A model generated the notes under the pieces. It searched no databases. It was given only the letters and a program-made list of their open reading frames with translations, and had not been told where the DNA came from. Positions 19,091-29,289 of a stretch of 41,911 bases of DNA are shown here, one piece after another. The stretch's first letter is position 1; each line of letters opens with the position of its first letter. The DNA is from Candidatus Chisholmbacteria bacterium. GTDB taxonomy: Bacteria; Patescibacteriota; Microgenomatia; UBA1400; JACOWY01. Location: contig JACOWY010000025.1 in assembly GCA_016176555.1 (NCBI GenBank), forward strand, positions 1 through 41,911. The letters are read 5' to 3'. The translations under genes and the position numbers were made by a program.

Positions 19091-22000
19091 CTACTCTTTG
19101 ATCATGGCTCTTTCGGGACTAACTGGAATGAGGCGACCGATGATGACGTTTTCTTTAAGGCCTAAGAGATGATCAACTTGACCAGTCGAGGCGGCGTCGG
19201 TCAATTTGTTGGTGGTTTCTTGGAATGAAGCCGACGAGAGCCAGGAGTTGGTGAAGAGTGAGGCACGGGTGATACCGAGCAGGGTCACCTGAGCGGTGGC
19301 GGGTTCGCCACCTTCAGCCAGAATTTTTTCATTTTCTTCTTCGAAGGTAGCTTTGTCGGCGAGTTCTCCAGGCAGGAGTGAGGTATCACCTGGTTCTTCG
19401 ATGAGGACTTTGTCGCTCATTTTGCGGATGATGACTTCGAAGTGGCGGTCGTTGATGGGAATACCTTGAGATTCGTAGACGGCTTGGACTTCTCCTAGAA
19501 GGTACATTTGGGTGGGGCGCAAGCCTTTGAGTTTGAGGAGTTCTTGCAACTCGAGGGAACCTGAAGCGAGTTGGGTGGCGGGGTCGACGACGTCGCCCTT
19601 TTTGACTTTGAGAGTAGAAGTTAAGGGAATGAGGTAGGTTTTGGCTTCGATCGGCTTGGTTTTACTCAAGATAGTGACTTGGTAGCCTTCGTCAGTTTCT
19701 TCAACATCAATTGTCCCTCCAATTTCAGCCAGGGGCGACATATTTTTAGGGGTACGAGCCTCAAAAAGCTCTTCTACCCTCGGTAAACCCTGGGTGACGT
19801 CCAGCCCCACGATGCCACCGGCGTGTTTGACGCGCATGGTGAGCTGAGTACCTGGTTCACCAATGCTTTGGGCAGCGATGACGCCGGCGGGGGTGCCGAT
19901 TTCAATGGGTTTTTTAGTGGAAAAGTCCCAACCATAGCAGGTGGCACAAAGACCATAGCGGTTTTCGCAAGTTAGGGGGGAGCGAACCGAGACACTTTTG
20001 ACCGACGCCACGACGATGGCTTTGACATGATCGTCGTCGATGATGCCTCCACCTTCGACAATGACTTTTTTGGTTTTGGGGTGGATGATGCGTTTGTGGG
20101 CGACGCGGCCTAAGATGCGGGCAGCGAATGAACGGGCGCGGGGGCCGCTCGCCTCAATTTCGATGCCTTTTTTAGTACCACAATCTTCGCTTCTGACGAT
20201 AGCGTCATGAGCCACGTCGATTAATCTTCTGGTTAAGTAACCGGCGTCGGCAGTTTTGAGAGCTGAGTCGGTGAGGCCTTTGCGAGAACCACGAGTGGAG
20301 GTGACGTATTCGAAAATAGACAGCCCTTCGCGGAAGTTACTTTTGGTAGGCATTTCGACAATTTTTCCCAGGGGATCGACGACTAGGCCGCGCATGGCAG
20401 CCAGCTGTTTGACCTGGTCTTTGGAGGCACGGGTACCGCCAGAATCGATACTCATCTTAACGGCGTTTTCGTCCTCAAAGTTTTCCCAGGTACGATCGGC
20501 GATTTCGTCGGTGGTGTCCATCCAGACTTCGTTGACTAAGCGGCGTTTTTCTTCGGCGGTAATCAGCCCCAGTTTAAAGTTCTGCTCGACTGTTTCGGCT
20601 TTCTTGTTGGCTGCCTCGATGAGTTCGCCTTTCTCAGGAATAATTTTGCAATCGGAGACGGCGATGGAAATGCCAGAGAGGGTGGCAGCTTGGAAGCCAG
20701 TTTTTTTAATGGCGTCGATGAGTTTGGTCGTCGCTGCTTTGCCCTCCGTGGCAATGGAGCGCCGAACCAAATCTTTGATGGCCCCAGCGGTGACTGGTTG
20801 GTTGATAAAGCGGAGGCTTTCGGGAAGGATTTCGTTAAACAAGATGCGGCCAACGGAAGTTTTGACGATAGTGGGGGCAATTTTGGCTTTGAGGCGCATG
20901 CGGACTTTAACTTCTTGCCTGAGGGTAATGTATTTGGCTTGATAGGCCCTGATGGCTTCTTGGGGATTTGAGAATATGGTGGTGGGTAATTGGCGGGTTT
21001 TATCAAGTGACGTTAAGTAGAAACTCCCTAGAGCCATTTCTTTGTTGGGCACGGTGATGGGCGAACCATCCGCTGGTTTGAGGAGATTATTTTCGGGCAT
21101 CATTAAAGATTTGGCTTCTTCCCTGGCGACTTTACCTAAGGGAACATGGACGGCCATTTGGTCGCCGTCGAAGTCGGCGTTGTAACCATTGCAGACACAG
21201 GGGTGAATCCGAATGGCGTTACCCTCGATTAAAATGGGATAGAAAGCTTGAATGCCAAGTTTATGCAGGGTGGGGGCACGGTTTAAAAGGACGGGGTGGT
21301 CGTGGATGATACCTTCGAGGATGTCAAAAACTTCTGGGGTGTGGCGTTCTAAGACGTGTTTGGCGGACTTGACGTTTGGGGCAATCCCTTGCTTGATGAC
21401 TTCCCGGAGGACATAAGGTTTAAACATTTCCAAGGCCATTTCTTTGGGAATGCCACATTGGTTGAGACTCAATTCCGGGCCGACGACAATGACTGAACGC
21501 CCGGAGTAGTCGGTGCGTTTGCCCAGGAGGTTTTGGCGAAAACGGCCTTGTTTACCCCGGAGCATATCAGAGAGGGAGCGAAGTTCTTTTCTAAGCCTCC
21601 GGCGGCGCTGGGTGCGGGATTGAGAGGCGTCGATCAGAGAATCAACTGCTTCTTGGAGCATGCGTTTTTCGTTGCGCAAAATCACTTCAGGGGCACCGAG
21701 GTCAATCAGGTGTTTGAGGCGGTTGTTGCGGTTTAAGACGCGGCGGTAGAGATCGTTGAGGTCTGAGGTAGCAAAGCGACCCCCTGAGAGCTGAACCATA
21801 GGACGAAGGTCGGGAGGAATGACGGGGACGAGGCGAAAGATCATCCAGCTGGGGTCGACGCCGGCTTTTTTAAGGCCTTCGACCACCCTGAGTCTTTTGG
21901 TGGCTTTGAGGCGCCGGGCGCCGGTGAGCTCTTTGGTTTCGAGTCTTAGTTTAGCGGTGAGTTTGTCGAGATTGATGTCTTTAATGATCTCTAAAAGAGC

Positions 22001-22801
22001 TTCGGCGCCCATGCCCACTTTGAGGTGAGAAACGGCATCGTAATCGAGGAGTTTGAGGTACTCATCTTCGGTGAGGATAGAGCGCTTTTTGAGTTTTTTG
22101 ACCATGGAGCGAATGGCTTTGAAGATTTCTTCGGCAGTAGCCTTTTCGGCGGCGAGATTTTCCCGAATGGTGGCGATTTCTTGTTTGGTCTTGAGCTTTT
22201 GCTCGCTAAGGGCGAGATCCCGTTGTTCTTTGGTTTTAATTTTTTGGCGAATTTCGGCTAGACTAGATACCCCTTTTTGTTCGGTTTGGGTGATTTTTTC
22301 TTTGGTGTCTTTTTCCAGTTCTTGGTGTTTCTTTTGGAGATTGGCTTCGAGACGATCCAAAACTTTGATTTTTTCTTCATTATCAACGCTCAAGCAGACA
22401 AATTTGGCAAAATAAATGACTCCGGTTAAGCTTCTGGGGGGAATGTTGAGGAGTAATGATAGTTTAGAGGGGGCGCCTTTGAAAAACCAGACGTGAGCTA
22501 CGGGCGAGGCTAAGGAGATATGGCCCATGCGCTCGCGGCGAACTCGGCTTTGGGTGACTTCGACGCCACACTTATCGCAAATAATGCCGCGGTAGCGAAT
22601 CCTTTTGTATTTGCCACAGTAGCACTCCCAGTCTTTGGTGGGGCCAAAAATGCGCTCACAAAAGAGGCCGTCTTTTTCGGGTTTGAGGGTGCGGTAGTTG
22701 ATGGTTTCTGGTTTTAAGACCTCGCCGTGCGACCAGGAGCGCATGGTTTCTGGTGAGGCGACGGAGAGGCGAAGGGCTTCAAAATCAATAATGTTTTTCA
22801 T
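19091..22801 (-). CDS. rpoC: RNA polymerase beta' subunit
   Basis: [19 protein letters not shown] catalytic motif; N-terminal zinc finger [23 protein letters not shown]. Confidence 0.99.
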   Translation of the reverse strand: MKNIIDFEALRLSVASPETMRSWSHGEVLKPETINYRTLKPEKDGLFCERIFGPTKDWECYCGKYKRIRYRGIICDKCGVEVTQSRVRRERMGHISLASPVAHVWFFKGAPSKLSLLLNIPPRSLTGVIYFAKFVCLSVDNEEKIKVLDRLEANLQKKHQELEKDTKEKITQTEQKGVSSLAEIRQKIKTKEQRDLALSEQKLKTKQEIATIRENLAAEKATAEEIFKAIRSMVKKLKKRSILTEDEYLKLLDYDAVSHLKVGMGAEALLEIIKDINLDKLTAKLRLETKELTGARRLKATKRLRVVEGLKKAGVDPSWMIFRLVPVIPPDLRPMVQLSGGRFATSDLNDLYRRVLNRNNRLKHLIDLGAPEVILRNEKRMLQEAVDSLIDASQSRTQRRRRLRKELRSLSDMLRGKQGRFRQNLLGKRTDYSGRSVIVVGPELSLNQCGIPKEMALEMFKPYVLREVIKQGIAPNVKSAKHVLERHTPEVFDILEGIIHDHPVLLNRAPTLHKLGIQAFYPILIEGNAIRIHPCVCNGYNADFDGDQMAVHVPLGKVAREEAKSLMMPENNLLKPADGSPITVPNKEMALGSFYLTSLDKTRQLPTTIFSNPQEAIRAYQAKYITLRQEVKVRMRLKAKIAPTIVKTSVGRILFNEILPESLRFINQPVTAGAIKDLVRRSIATEGKAATTKLIDAIKKTGFQAATLSGISIAVSDCKIIPEKGELIEAANKKAETVEQNFKLGLITAEEKRRLVNEVWMDTTDEIADRTWENFEDENAVKMSIDSGGTRASKDQVKQLAAMRGLVVDPLGKIVEMPTKSNFREGLSIFEYVTSTRGSRKGLTDSALKTADAGYLTRRLIDVAHDAIVRSEDCGTKKGIEIEASGPRARSFAARILGRVAHKRIIHPKTKKVIVEGGGIIDDDHVKAIVVASVKSVSVRSPLTCENRYGLCATCYGWDFSTKKPIEIGTPAGVIAAQSIGEPGTQLTMRVKHAGGIVGLDVTQGLPRVEELFEARTPKNMSPLAEIGGTIDVEETDEGYQVTILSKTKPIEAKTYLIPLTSTLKVKKGDVVDPATQLASGSLELQELLKLKGLRPTQMYLLGEVQAVYESQGIPINDRHFEVIIRKMSDKVLIEEPGDTSLLPGELADKATFEEENEKILAEGGEPATAQVTLLGITRASLFTNSWLSSASFQETTNKLTDAASTGQVDHLLGLKENVIIGRLIPVSPERAMIKE

Positions 22802-22813
22802 AAACAGTCATTC

Positions 22814-22916
22814 ATACTTTTTCTTTGGGAAAGAAAAATTAGAGAAGCCTACGGCTTCAGAAACGCTTTGTTTTTAAGTTTTTTTTAATGGTTCTCTTGT
22901 TTTGGCAAAAAGAAAT
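22814..22916 (-). repeat. A-type cassette A5, interrupted by about 65 nt carrying hairpin GAAGCC-TAC-GGCTTC
   Basis: catactttttctttgggaaagaaaaa ... ggcaaaaagaaa separated by ttagagaagcctacggcttcag... Confidence 0.65.
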
Positions 22917-22920
22917 TAAC

Positions 22921-22980
22921 GGTATGCTTCTGCGCGCCTGCCTACCGGCAGGCAGGCAAAGCTTGCTCGAAGCATGATTT
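22921..22980 (-). repeat. B-type cassette hairpin B8 (ATGCTTC/GAAGCAT) with 20-nt palindrome in the loop
   Basis: Arms 22924-22930 and 22969-22975; core tgcgcg[cctgcctaccggcaggcagg]caaagcttgctc. Confidence 0.85.
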
Positions 22981-22984
22981 AGAT

Positions 22985-25900
22985 TTAGTTTTTTTCATCG
23001 GCTTCATTGGTTGCAGTTTGATTGTCTGCAGCCGGGGGTGGCGTGGTTTGGTCGTCGGTAGTTTGAGGGCTGCTGCCTTGATCGTCGGTGGTTTGATCGT
23101 CTTGTCGGGCCGAGGTAGTAGGTTGGTCGGATTCCCCCTCTCCGGTTTTGATCTTGTCTTCTTCCACCTCATCGTAATCAAGGTCTTCTAAGTCTTCGGT
23201 GACTTCGTCTTTTTCGACTGAACCGATGGGAGTGACGTCTAGCCCGAGGCTATTGAGCTCTTTGACGAGAACTTTGAAGGACTCGGGAACGGTTGATTCA
23301 GGAATTTCCGTCCCTTTGACGATGGCTTCGAAGGCTTTGGCCCGACCGATGACGTCGTCTGATTTGATGGTGAGCATTTCTTGTAAGGTGTGAGCGGCGC
23401 GGTGGGCCTCGAGCGCCCAAACCTCCATTTCGCCCAATCTTTGACCCCCACGTTGGGCTTTACCCCCAAGGGGCTGCTGAGTCACGAGCGAGTAGGGGCC
23501 AGTGGAGCGGGCGTGAGTTTTGTCTTCGACCATGTGAATGAGTTTGAGGATGTAGGCCACGCCCACGACTACAGGAGTTTCAAACGGTTCACCGGTGCGA
23601 CCGTCGTAGAGAGTGACTTTACCTGTTTTGGGCAGACCTGCTTTGGTAAGCTCGGTTTCGATGGCTTGTTCTTCGATCTTTTCAAAGACTGGAACGGCGA
23701 TACGGAGCCCAAGCTTACGGGCAGCCCACCCGAGGTGAGCTTCGAGGAGTTGACCCAAATTCATCCGAGCCAGAACGGAGAGAGGCGAGATGATGACGTC
23801 GACCGGGGTACCATCTTCGAGGTGAGGCATGTCGGCGACGGGGATGATTTTGGAAATGACGCCTTTGTTACCGTGACGGCCGGCGAGTTTGTCGCCGACG
23901 GTGACTTTGCGCATCTGGGCGACCCTGACTACCACTTTTTTGTTGACGCCGGGGTCGAGCTCGTCGCCGACTTCTTTATCGAGGATTTTGACGTCGATGA
24001 CCGTGCCGAATTCTCCATGAGGCATCCTGAGGCTGGTGTCGCGCACCTCGCGGGCTTTTTCGCCGAAAATGGCGCGCAGTAACCTTTCTTCGGCGGTGAG
24101 TTCGGTTTCGCCTTTGGGGGCGATTTTACCGACCAAGATATCATTGGGGCCGACTTCGGAGCCAACGGCCACGATGCCTTCTTCGGTGAGGTTTCTGAGA
24201 TCGGTTTCGCTGACGTTGGGGATGTCTCGGCTCAATTCTTCGGGCCCGAGCTTGGTGTCCATGACCTGAGCTTCATATTCGTTGATGTGGACTGAGGTGA
24301 GGAGGTCTTGTTTGACGAGATCGGCGGAAATGATGATGGCGTCTTCGTAGCCTAAGCCCTCAAAAGACATGTAGGCAATGGTGAGGTTTTGCCCGAGAGC
24401 AATTTCCCCTTTTTCAGCGGCTGGGCCGTCGATCAAAAGGTCACCGGCCTCGACTTTCTGCCCAATTTCGACCACAGGCCTTTGAGTATAGGCGGTGGAT
24501 TGAGCCGTGCGGACAAATTTTTGAACCTCGTAGATTTCTTCATCGCCCCGGACGGTAATAAATTGGAGGTCGAATCCCCCCTTCGCGTTTTTGAGCTTTT
24601 TTCTTTCAGAAACATCGACTTTGACGATGATTTTTTGGCCGTCAACATAGGTGATTCTCCCCCCATGGCGGGCTTTGATAACCCGATTCATGCTTTCGAT
24701 GACTGGTTTTTCCATGCCGGTACCGATGATGGGGGCTTGGGGTTTGAGGAGGGGGACGGCTTGACATTGCATATGGGTACCCATGAGAGCCCGGTTGGCT
24801 TCGTCGTGGGCGATGAAGGGAATGAGCGAGGCTGAGGTGCCGACAACTTGGCGGGAAACGACGTCGATATACTCGACTTTCTCCGGGGCGGCCTCCAGAA
24901 ATTCGCTTTGGTAGCGAACGGGCACCCACTCTTGGGTGATAAACCCATCTTTATCAATGTCGATTTCGGCTGCGGTGACATAGTGATCTGCTTCATCGTC
25001 AGCAGAAAGAAACACAATCTCGTCAGTAACTTTCATTTTGGGTTTTTTGTCGGTGCCTTTGTTGACGACGCGGCGATAAGGGGCTTCCAGGAACCCATAG
25101 GAATTGATGCGGGCATAGAGAGCCATGTAGGTAACGAGACCAATATTTGGCCCCTCGGGAGAGCGAACGGGGCAGATACGACTATATTGGGAGGCGTTGA
25201 TATCACGCATGGAGAATGAGGCCCTTTCGCGGGTGACACCGCTTGGACCCATGACGGAAAGGCGACGCAGATTGTCGAGTTCGGATAAGGGGTTAGTTTG
25301 ATCGAGAATGGTGGAGAGGCGATTGCGGCGGAAGAACTCGTTGACGGTGGCAATGATAGGCCGAGCGTTGACTAACTGAGCGGGAGTGATGCGCTCATCT
25401 GATTTGGCAAGGCTCATTTTCTCGCGAATAGAGCGTTCGAGCCTCAAGAGCCCAACCCGAAAAGCGGTAGTGGCGACTAGTTCCCCGACGCAGCGGACGC
25501 GACGGTTAGAGAGATGGTCAATGTCATCGACGCGGCCAAGACCATTTTGGAGATTAATGAGATATTTGACTACGGCAATGATATCGTCATTTTGCAACAC
25601 GGTGTATTGTTTTTCTTCTGGAATTTTGAGGCTTAGGCGTTTGTTGAGTTTGTAGCGACCCACGCTACCTAAGTCGTAGCGACGAGGGTCAAAGAACATT
25701 TGATAGAGGAGCTCTTGGGCGTTTTCCAGCACCGCTGGTTCACCCGGACGCATTTTTTCGTAGAGTTCGATGAGGGCTTCTTCTCTGGTTTTGGTGCTGT
25801 CTTTGGAGAGTGTGGTTTCTATATATTGATGTTCTTTGTCGGTGTCTATATTTTTGAACTCTTCCAGAATGGAAGTGTCAGAGGAGAGGCCAATGGCGCG

Positions 25901-26473
25901 AAGGAGGACGGTAATAGGGAATTTGCGGTGGCGGTCAATTTTGACCGAAATGACGTTGTTTCTAGCCACTTGAAACTCCAACCAAGAACCACGAATGGGC
26001 CTTAACTCCCCTTTGTAGAGCATGCGGCCGGTGGATTGATCAATTTCTCCAGAGTAAAACACACCTGGCGAACGAACTAATTGGTTGACAACGGCGCGTT
26101 CGATGCCGTTGATGATAAATGTACCGGTGGCGGTCATTTGGGGGATGTCGCCTAAGAACACTTCTTGCTCGGTGGTTTCACCTGTTTGGAGGTTTTGAAG
26201 TTTTACTTTGGCCTTGAGGGGAGCTTCATAGGAAAGACCTTTTTCTTGGGCAAACTGGGGAGACCATTTGGGTTTGCCGACGGTGTGCTCGCCGATAGTG
26301 AGCTGCCAGTTTTTGCCAGTAAAATCTTCGATGGGTGAGATGGCTTCGAGAGATTCTTTGATGCCTGCAGATAAAAACCAGTCATACGAGTCTCTTTGAA
26401 CGGCAATGAGGTCCAGTTCGGGGAGTTTGACGTTTTGTTTGCCCCAATAGAGACGAGTGATCTTTTGTACCAT
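22985..26473 (-). CDS. rpoB: RNA polymerase beta subunit
   Basis: RpoB motifs: SQFMDQTNPL-like LSTILDQTNPLSELDNLRRLS, EGPNIGLVTYMALYARIN, GDKLAGRHGNKGVIS; acidic TTDDQ-rich C-terminal tail. Confidence 0.99.
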   Translation of the reverse strand: MVQKITRLYWGKQNVKLPELDLIAVQRDSYDWFLSAGIKESLEAISPIEDFTGKNWQLTIGEHTVGKPKWSPQFAQEKGLSYEAPLKAKVKLQNLQTGETTEQEVFLGDIPQMTATGTFIINGIERAVVNQLVRSPGVFYSGEIDQSTGRMLYKGELRPIRGSWLEFQVARNNVISVKIDRHRKFPITVLLRAIGLSSDTSILEEFKNIDTDKEHQYIETTLSKDSTKTREEALIELYEKMRPGEPAVLENAQELLYQMFFDPRRYDLGSVGRYKLNKRLSLKIPEEKQYTVLQNDDIIAVVKYLINLQNGLGRVDDIDHLSNRRVRCVGELVATTAFRVGLLRLERSIREKMSLAKSDERITPAQLVNARPIIATVNEFFRRNRLSTILDQTNPLSELDNLRRLSVMGPSGVTRERASFSMRDINASQYSRICPVRSPEGPNIGLVTYMALYARINSYGFLEAPYRRVVNKGTDKKPKMKVTDEIVFLSADDEADHYVTAAEIDIDKDGFITQEWVPVRYQSEFLEAAPEKVEYIDVVSRQVVGTSASLIPFIAHDEANRALMGTHMQCQAVPLLKPQAPIIGTGMEKPVIESMNRVIKARHGGRITYVDGQKIIVKVDVSERKKLKNAKGGFDLQFITVRGDEEIYEVQKFVRTAQSTAYTQRPVVEIGQKVEAGDLLIDGPAAEKGEIALGQNLTIAYMSFEGLGYEDAIIISADLVKQDLLTSVHINEYEAQVMDTKLGPEELSRDIPNVSETDLRNLTEEGIVAVGSEVGPNDILVGKIAPKGETELTAEERLLRAIFGEKAREVRDTSLRMPHGEFGTVIDVKILDKEVGDELDPGVNKKVVVRVAQMRKVTVGDKLAGRHGNKGVISKIIPVADMPHLEDGTPVDVIISPLSVLARMNLGQLLEAHLGWAARKLGLRIAVPVFEKIEEQAIETELTKAGLPKTGKVTLYDGRTGEPFETPVVVGVAYILKLIHMVEDKTHARSTGPYSLVTQQPLGGKAQRGGQRLGEMEVWALEAHRAAHTLQEMLTIKSDDVIGRAKAFEAIVKGTEIPESTVPESFKVLVKELNSLGLDVTPIGSVEKDEVTEDLEDLDYDEVEEDKIKTGEGESDQPTTSARQDDQTTDDQGSSPQTTDDQTTPPPAADNQTATNEADEKN

Positions 26474-26524
26474 ACCAATAGGGTCTCCAAATTTCGGCTT
26501 CTTTGGTAACGACGGCAGTAAAAC

Positions 26525-26547
26525 AGGGTTCTTGGTGAGAACCCTGG
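26525..26547 (-). promoter_or_regulatory. Second hairpin in the rpoB leader (CAGGGTTCT-CACCA-AGAACCCTG followed by TTTTAC)
   Basis: 9-bp perfect stem with short T tract on the minus strand. Confidence 0.5.
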
Positions 26548-26611
26548 TTTGTAGAATTGCTAGCTTAAGAGGTGAATGAGCGGCAAAATATTTCTTCCCT
26601 TGAATTGATGT

Positions 26612-26649
26612 AAAAAAGAACAGACGACGTAAAAAATACGCCTTCTGTT
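26612..26649 (-). terminator. Intrinsic terminator/attenuator in the rpoB leader
   Basis: Minus strand AACAGAAGGCGTA-TTTTT-TACGTCGTCTGTT-CTTTTTT; about 12 pairs with one A-G mismatch and one G-T wobble. Confidence 0.75.
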
Positions 26650-26662
26650 TCAGGTTATGACT

Positions 26663-26691
26663 ACTATAACCTAGGAAGACCTGGTTGTCAA
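26663..26691 (-). promoter_or_regulatory. sigma70-like promoter upstream of rpoBC
   Basis: TTGACA (26686-26691), 17-nt spacer, TATAGT (26663-26668) on the minus strand. Confidence 0.75.
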
Positions 26692-26693
26692 GG

Positions 26694-27704
26694 TTATTTT
26701 CCTAGGTACTGGGCAATATTCTGGTTGTGTTCTTCGATGCTTTCTGCATAGTGAATGTTTCCTTGTAAATCGGAAATATAAAACCAATAGGGAGACGATT
26801 GTGGGTTGAGCGCGGCCTCTATCGAACTGATTCCGGGGTTGGCGATTGGTGCAGGAGGCAAGCCTACATTAACGTAGGTATTATAAGGAGAGGTTTGGGC
26901 TATGTGATCTTTGGTCAGATTAGGTTCCCACCAGCTACAGTTGGGGTCTGCGGGCTCGCACCTTTGGGTACCTACAACGTATTGAATGGTAGCGTCGGCT
27001 TGGAGGGGCCAACCAGCTTCAAGGCGTTTGAGGAGGATGCCAGCAACAAGGGGGCGATCTCGGTCGGTTCTGACTTCACGCTCGAGGATGGAAGCCAAAA
27101 TAACGACCTGACTAGGGGTGAGACCCGACTCATTGAGGGTTAAATCAACTTTTTGATCGAAGGTATCGCGGAGTAATTTGACTATGGCTGAGCCTGAGGC
27201 AGTGCGAGGAATAAGATAGGTATCGGGAAAAAGATAGCCTTCCTGACCTTGGGAAGCGCTCAGAAACTCCGAGGCGTCAAAATCTAACTCCCGAGCGGTG
27301 AATTCTTGGGCCAGTTCGGCGGCCATCTGTTCGCGGCGCCAACCTTCGAGTAGTGTCACCCAAATATCTAACGTCCCGTGGGTCAGCTCTGCGGCGATGG
27401 TGGGGGTGTCCATGGAACTACGGAGTCTGAAGTCGCCTGCCTGAATTTTTCTGGCCAGGCCTTTTTTGAGGACGACGAGTTTGAAGGCTACCTTGGAGCG
27501 GATGAGACCTGCCTCTTTGAGGCGGCGGCCGATAACGTCAATGGCTTGACCTTCGGGAATGACGAAAACGGTGGAGGTTTCCCCTTGAGGATCGACGGGG
27601 GAGGTAGCCACACGCCACCATAAAAACCCAAGAGTACCAACAGCGATGGCGCCGGTGGTAACTAGGAGAGTAATTTTACTAGAGAGTCTTTGGGGACGAA
27701 TCAT
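26694..27704 (-). CDS. mltG: Endolytic murein transglycosylase MltG (YceG-like)
   Basis: EGYLFPDTYLIPRTAS...ILASILEREVRTDRDRPLVAGILLKRLEAGWPLQADATIQYVVG...SPYNTYVNVGLPPAPIANPG. Confidence 0.97.
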   Translation of the reverse strand: MIRPQRLSSKITLLVTTGAIAVGTLGFLWWRVATSPVDPQGETSTVFVIPEGQAIDVIGRRLKEAGLIRSKVAFKLVVLKKGLARKIQAGDFRLRSSMDTPTIAAELTHGTLDIWVTLLEGWRREQMAAELAQEFTARELDFDASEFLSASQGQEGYLFPDTYLIPRTASGSAIVKLLRDTFDQKVDLTLNESGLTPSQVVILASILEREVRTDRDRPLVAGILLKRLEAGWPLQADATIQYVVGTQRCEPADPNCSWWEPNLTKDHIAQTSPYNTYVNVGLPPAPIANPGISSIEAALNPQSSPYWFYISDLQGNIHYAESIEEHNQNIAQYLGK

Positions 27705-27715
27705 GTACGCTTGGT

Positions 27716-27852
27716 AAATCTCAAATTCTAAATCGCAAACAAATCCAAAATTCCAATATCAAAAATGTAAAAACTATTTTTAAATTTATGATTTTGGTAT
27801 CTGATATTGTTTCGAATTTGGTGCTTGATGCTTGGAATTTCCAGCTCGCTGG
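27716..27852 (-). repeat. F-type cassette with stop-proximal hairpin CCAGC-TC-GCTGG
   Basis: aaattctaaatcgcaaacaaatccaaaattcc...tttggtgcttgatgcttggaattt. Confidence 0.75.
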
Positions 27853-27854
27853 CA

Positions 27855-28082
27855 CTAGACTTCTTCGAAGAGGGCACGGCGATACTTCTGCGTGGCTTTA
27901 TCGAAAATAAAAATGCGGCCACATTTACAGATAACTTTTTCTTGGGAGGAGATTTTGGTGGGGATTCTTTTGCCTTTAGTTAGGGGGGTACCACAACCGA
28001 CACACTGATGGCGAGACAGCAACCAGGCTTGGATGGGAGCAATGATGTTTTTAAACATAGGGTGGAGTGGACGCCTGTTCAT
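27855..28082 (-). CDS. Small zinc-ribbon protein
   Basis: CVGCGTPLTKGKRIPTKISSQEKVICKCGRIFIFD. Confidence 0.7.
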   Translation of the reverse strand: MNRRPLHPMFKNIIAPIQAWLLSRHQCVGCGTPLTKGKRIPTKISSQEKVICKCGRIFIFDKATQKYRRALFEEV

Positions 28083-28474
28083 TCTAGCATAGGTTTGATC
28101 TTGGGATGAGTATCAAGGAAATCCTGGAGCATCAGGGCTGCCTGATAGGCATCTTGGGGCTTCCTGCGTTTGGATTTCTTGTGGTGGAGAAGCTTAAGAT
28201 TGGCCTCATAGCTTGTTAGGGTTTCGTCGTGAAGATAGAGAGGGGCTTTAAGGTGAGCCTTAAGAAGTTTGGCAAACTCTCTCGTTTCTTGGGCCATTTT
28301 GCCTTCGGAAATACCGAGAACGATGGCGTGACTTCGATATTTTTGGTAAAGCGAAATTATTTTCCTGGTTACTTGGGGATTGTTGGCTAAAACAGTGAGG
28401 GGTGTGGCGAGGGTTTTTTCTGCAAGGGCAACACCAATCCTTTTGCGACCATAATCAAGACCCAGAAAAGTCAT
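28079..28474 (-). CDS. ruvX: Putative pre-16S rRNA nuclease / Holliday junction resolvase YqgF
   Basis: MTFLGLDYGRKRIGVALAE...LYLHDETLTSYEA. Confidence 0.94.
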   Translation of the reverse strand: MTFLGLDYGRKRIGVALAEKTLATPLTVLANNPQVTRKIISLYQKYRSHAIVLGISEGKMAQETREFAKLLKAHLKAPLYLHDETLTSYEANLKLLHHKKSKRRKPQDAYQAALMLQDFLDTHPKIKPMLE

Positions 28475-28476
28475 AG

Positions 28477-29289
28477 TTAGCTTTGGACGAGTTGGGCTTC
28501 GATGACGCCACGGCGGAGGTAAGTCCCTTCGGGGACACAGGTAATCAGCTTGAGGGATTGACGGTCGAAGCGTTGCCCCAGGACTTCAACCTGTTCGGGC
28601 TTAACTTCATATTTATCGCTGACTTGATAGGTATACTCAATGCCGTCAAAATTGACAAAAATTTTATCTCCCTCCTCGAGCGTCATGATGGTAGAGAACA
28701 TGGAGATATAGCGGTTGGGATTGGATTCGCTGGGATTGTAGAACTGACGCAAGATAGAATGGCCAAAAATGACGGGGGAGCCAAACTCGCCTGGATTGGC
28801 GGTTTCGGGGTATTGAATCAGGCTTTGCATGAGATCGTCGCCGCCGATAGAGACGACGGCATTTTTGATGTTGATTTTCGGAATATTAATAGTGTAATGA
28901 GTAATTTTTGAGGGATTGGGTTTTCCAATTGGGGCAGTGGGAAACCAATTTGAGGCTTTGGTGTAATCAGTTTGAGAGGCGGTGGCTTGGGTTTGGGGGG
29001 TACCGGTTTCAGGCATGGCGGTGGTGGTGCCGGCGACTTGGGCGAGGCTGCGACTTTCTTCAAGTGAAGTCGGCAGAGGGCTAAGGATTTGGGCTCTAGT
29101 GAGCTGAGGGGAAACAACCAGCAGGTGGTAGATGATGGGAGAGACGACACCTAAGACTAAAAAAGAACCAAGGGCCATAAGAAGTAGAGGAATAAGACGG
29201 TGTAACTCGAAGCGGCGCGGCAGGGGGACAACGATGCTTGGCTCGTAGGGGATTTGCGCTGGGGCTTTGAGGTAACGGTAGAGAGCCAT
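28477..29289 (-). CDS. Sortase family protein
   Basis: N-terminal TM; VIFGHSI and LKLITCVPEGTYLRRGVIEAQLV match the catalytic His, Cys and Arg motifs. Confidence 0.88.
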   Translation of the reverse strand: MALYRYLKAPAQIPYEPSIVVPLPRRFELHRLIPLLLMALGSFLVLGVVSPIIYHLLVVSPQLTRAQILSPLPTSLEESRSLAQVAGTTTAMPETGTPQTQATASQTDYTKASNWFPTAPIGKPNPSKITHYTINIPKINIKNAVVSIGGDDLMQSLIQYPETANPGEFGSPVIFGHSILRQFYNPSESNPNRYISMFSTIMTLEEGDKIFVNFDGIEYTYQVSDKYEVKPEQVEVLGQRFDRQSLKLITCVPEGTYLRRGVIEAQLVQS

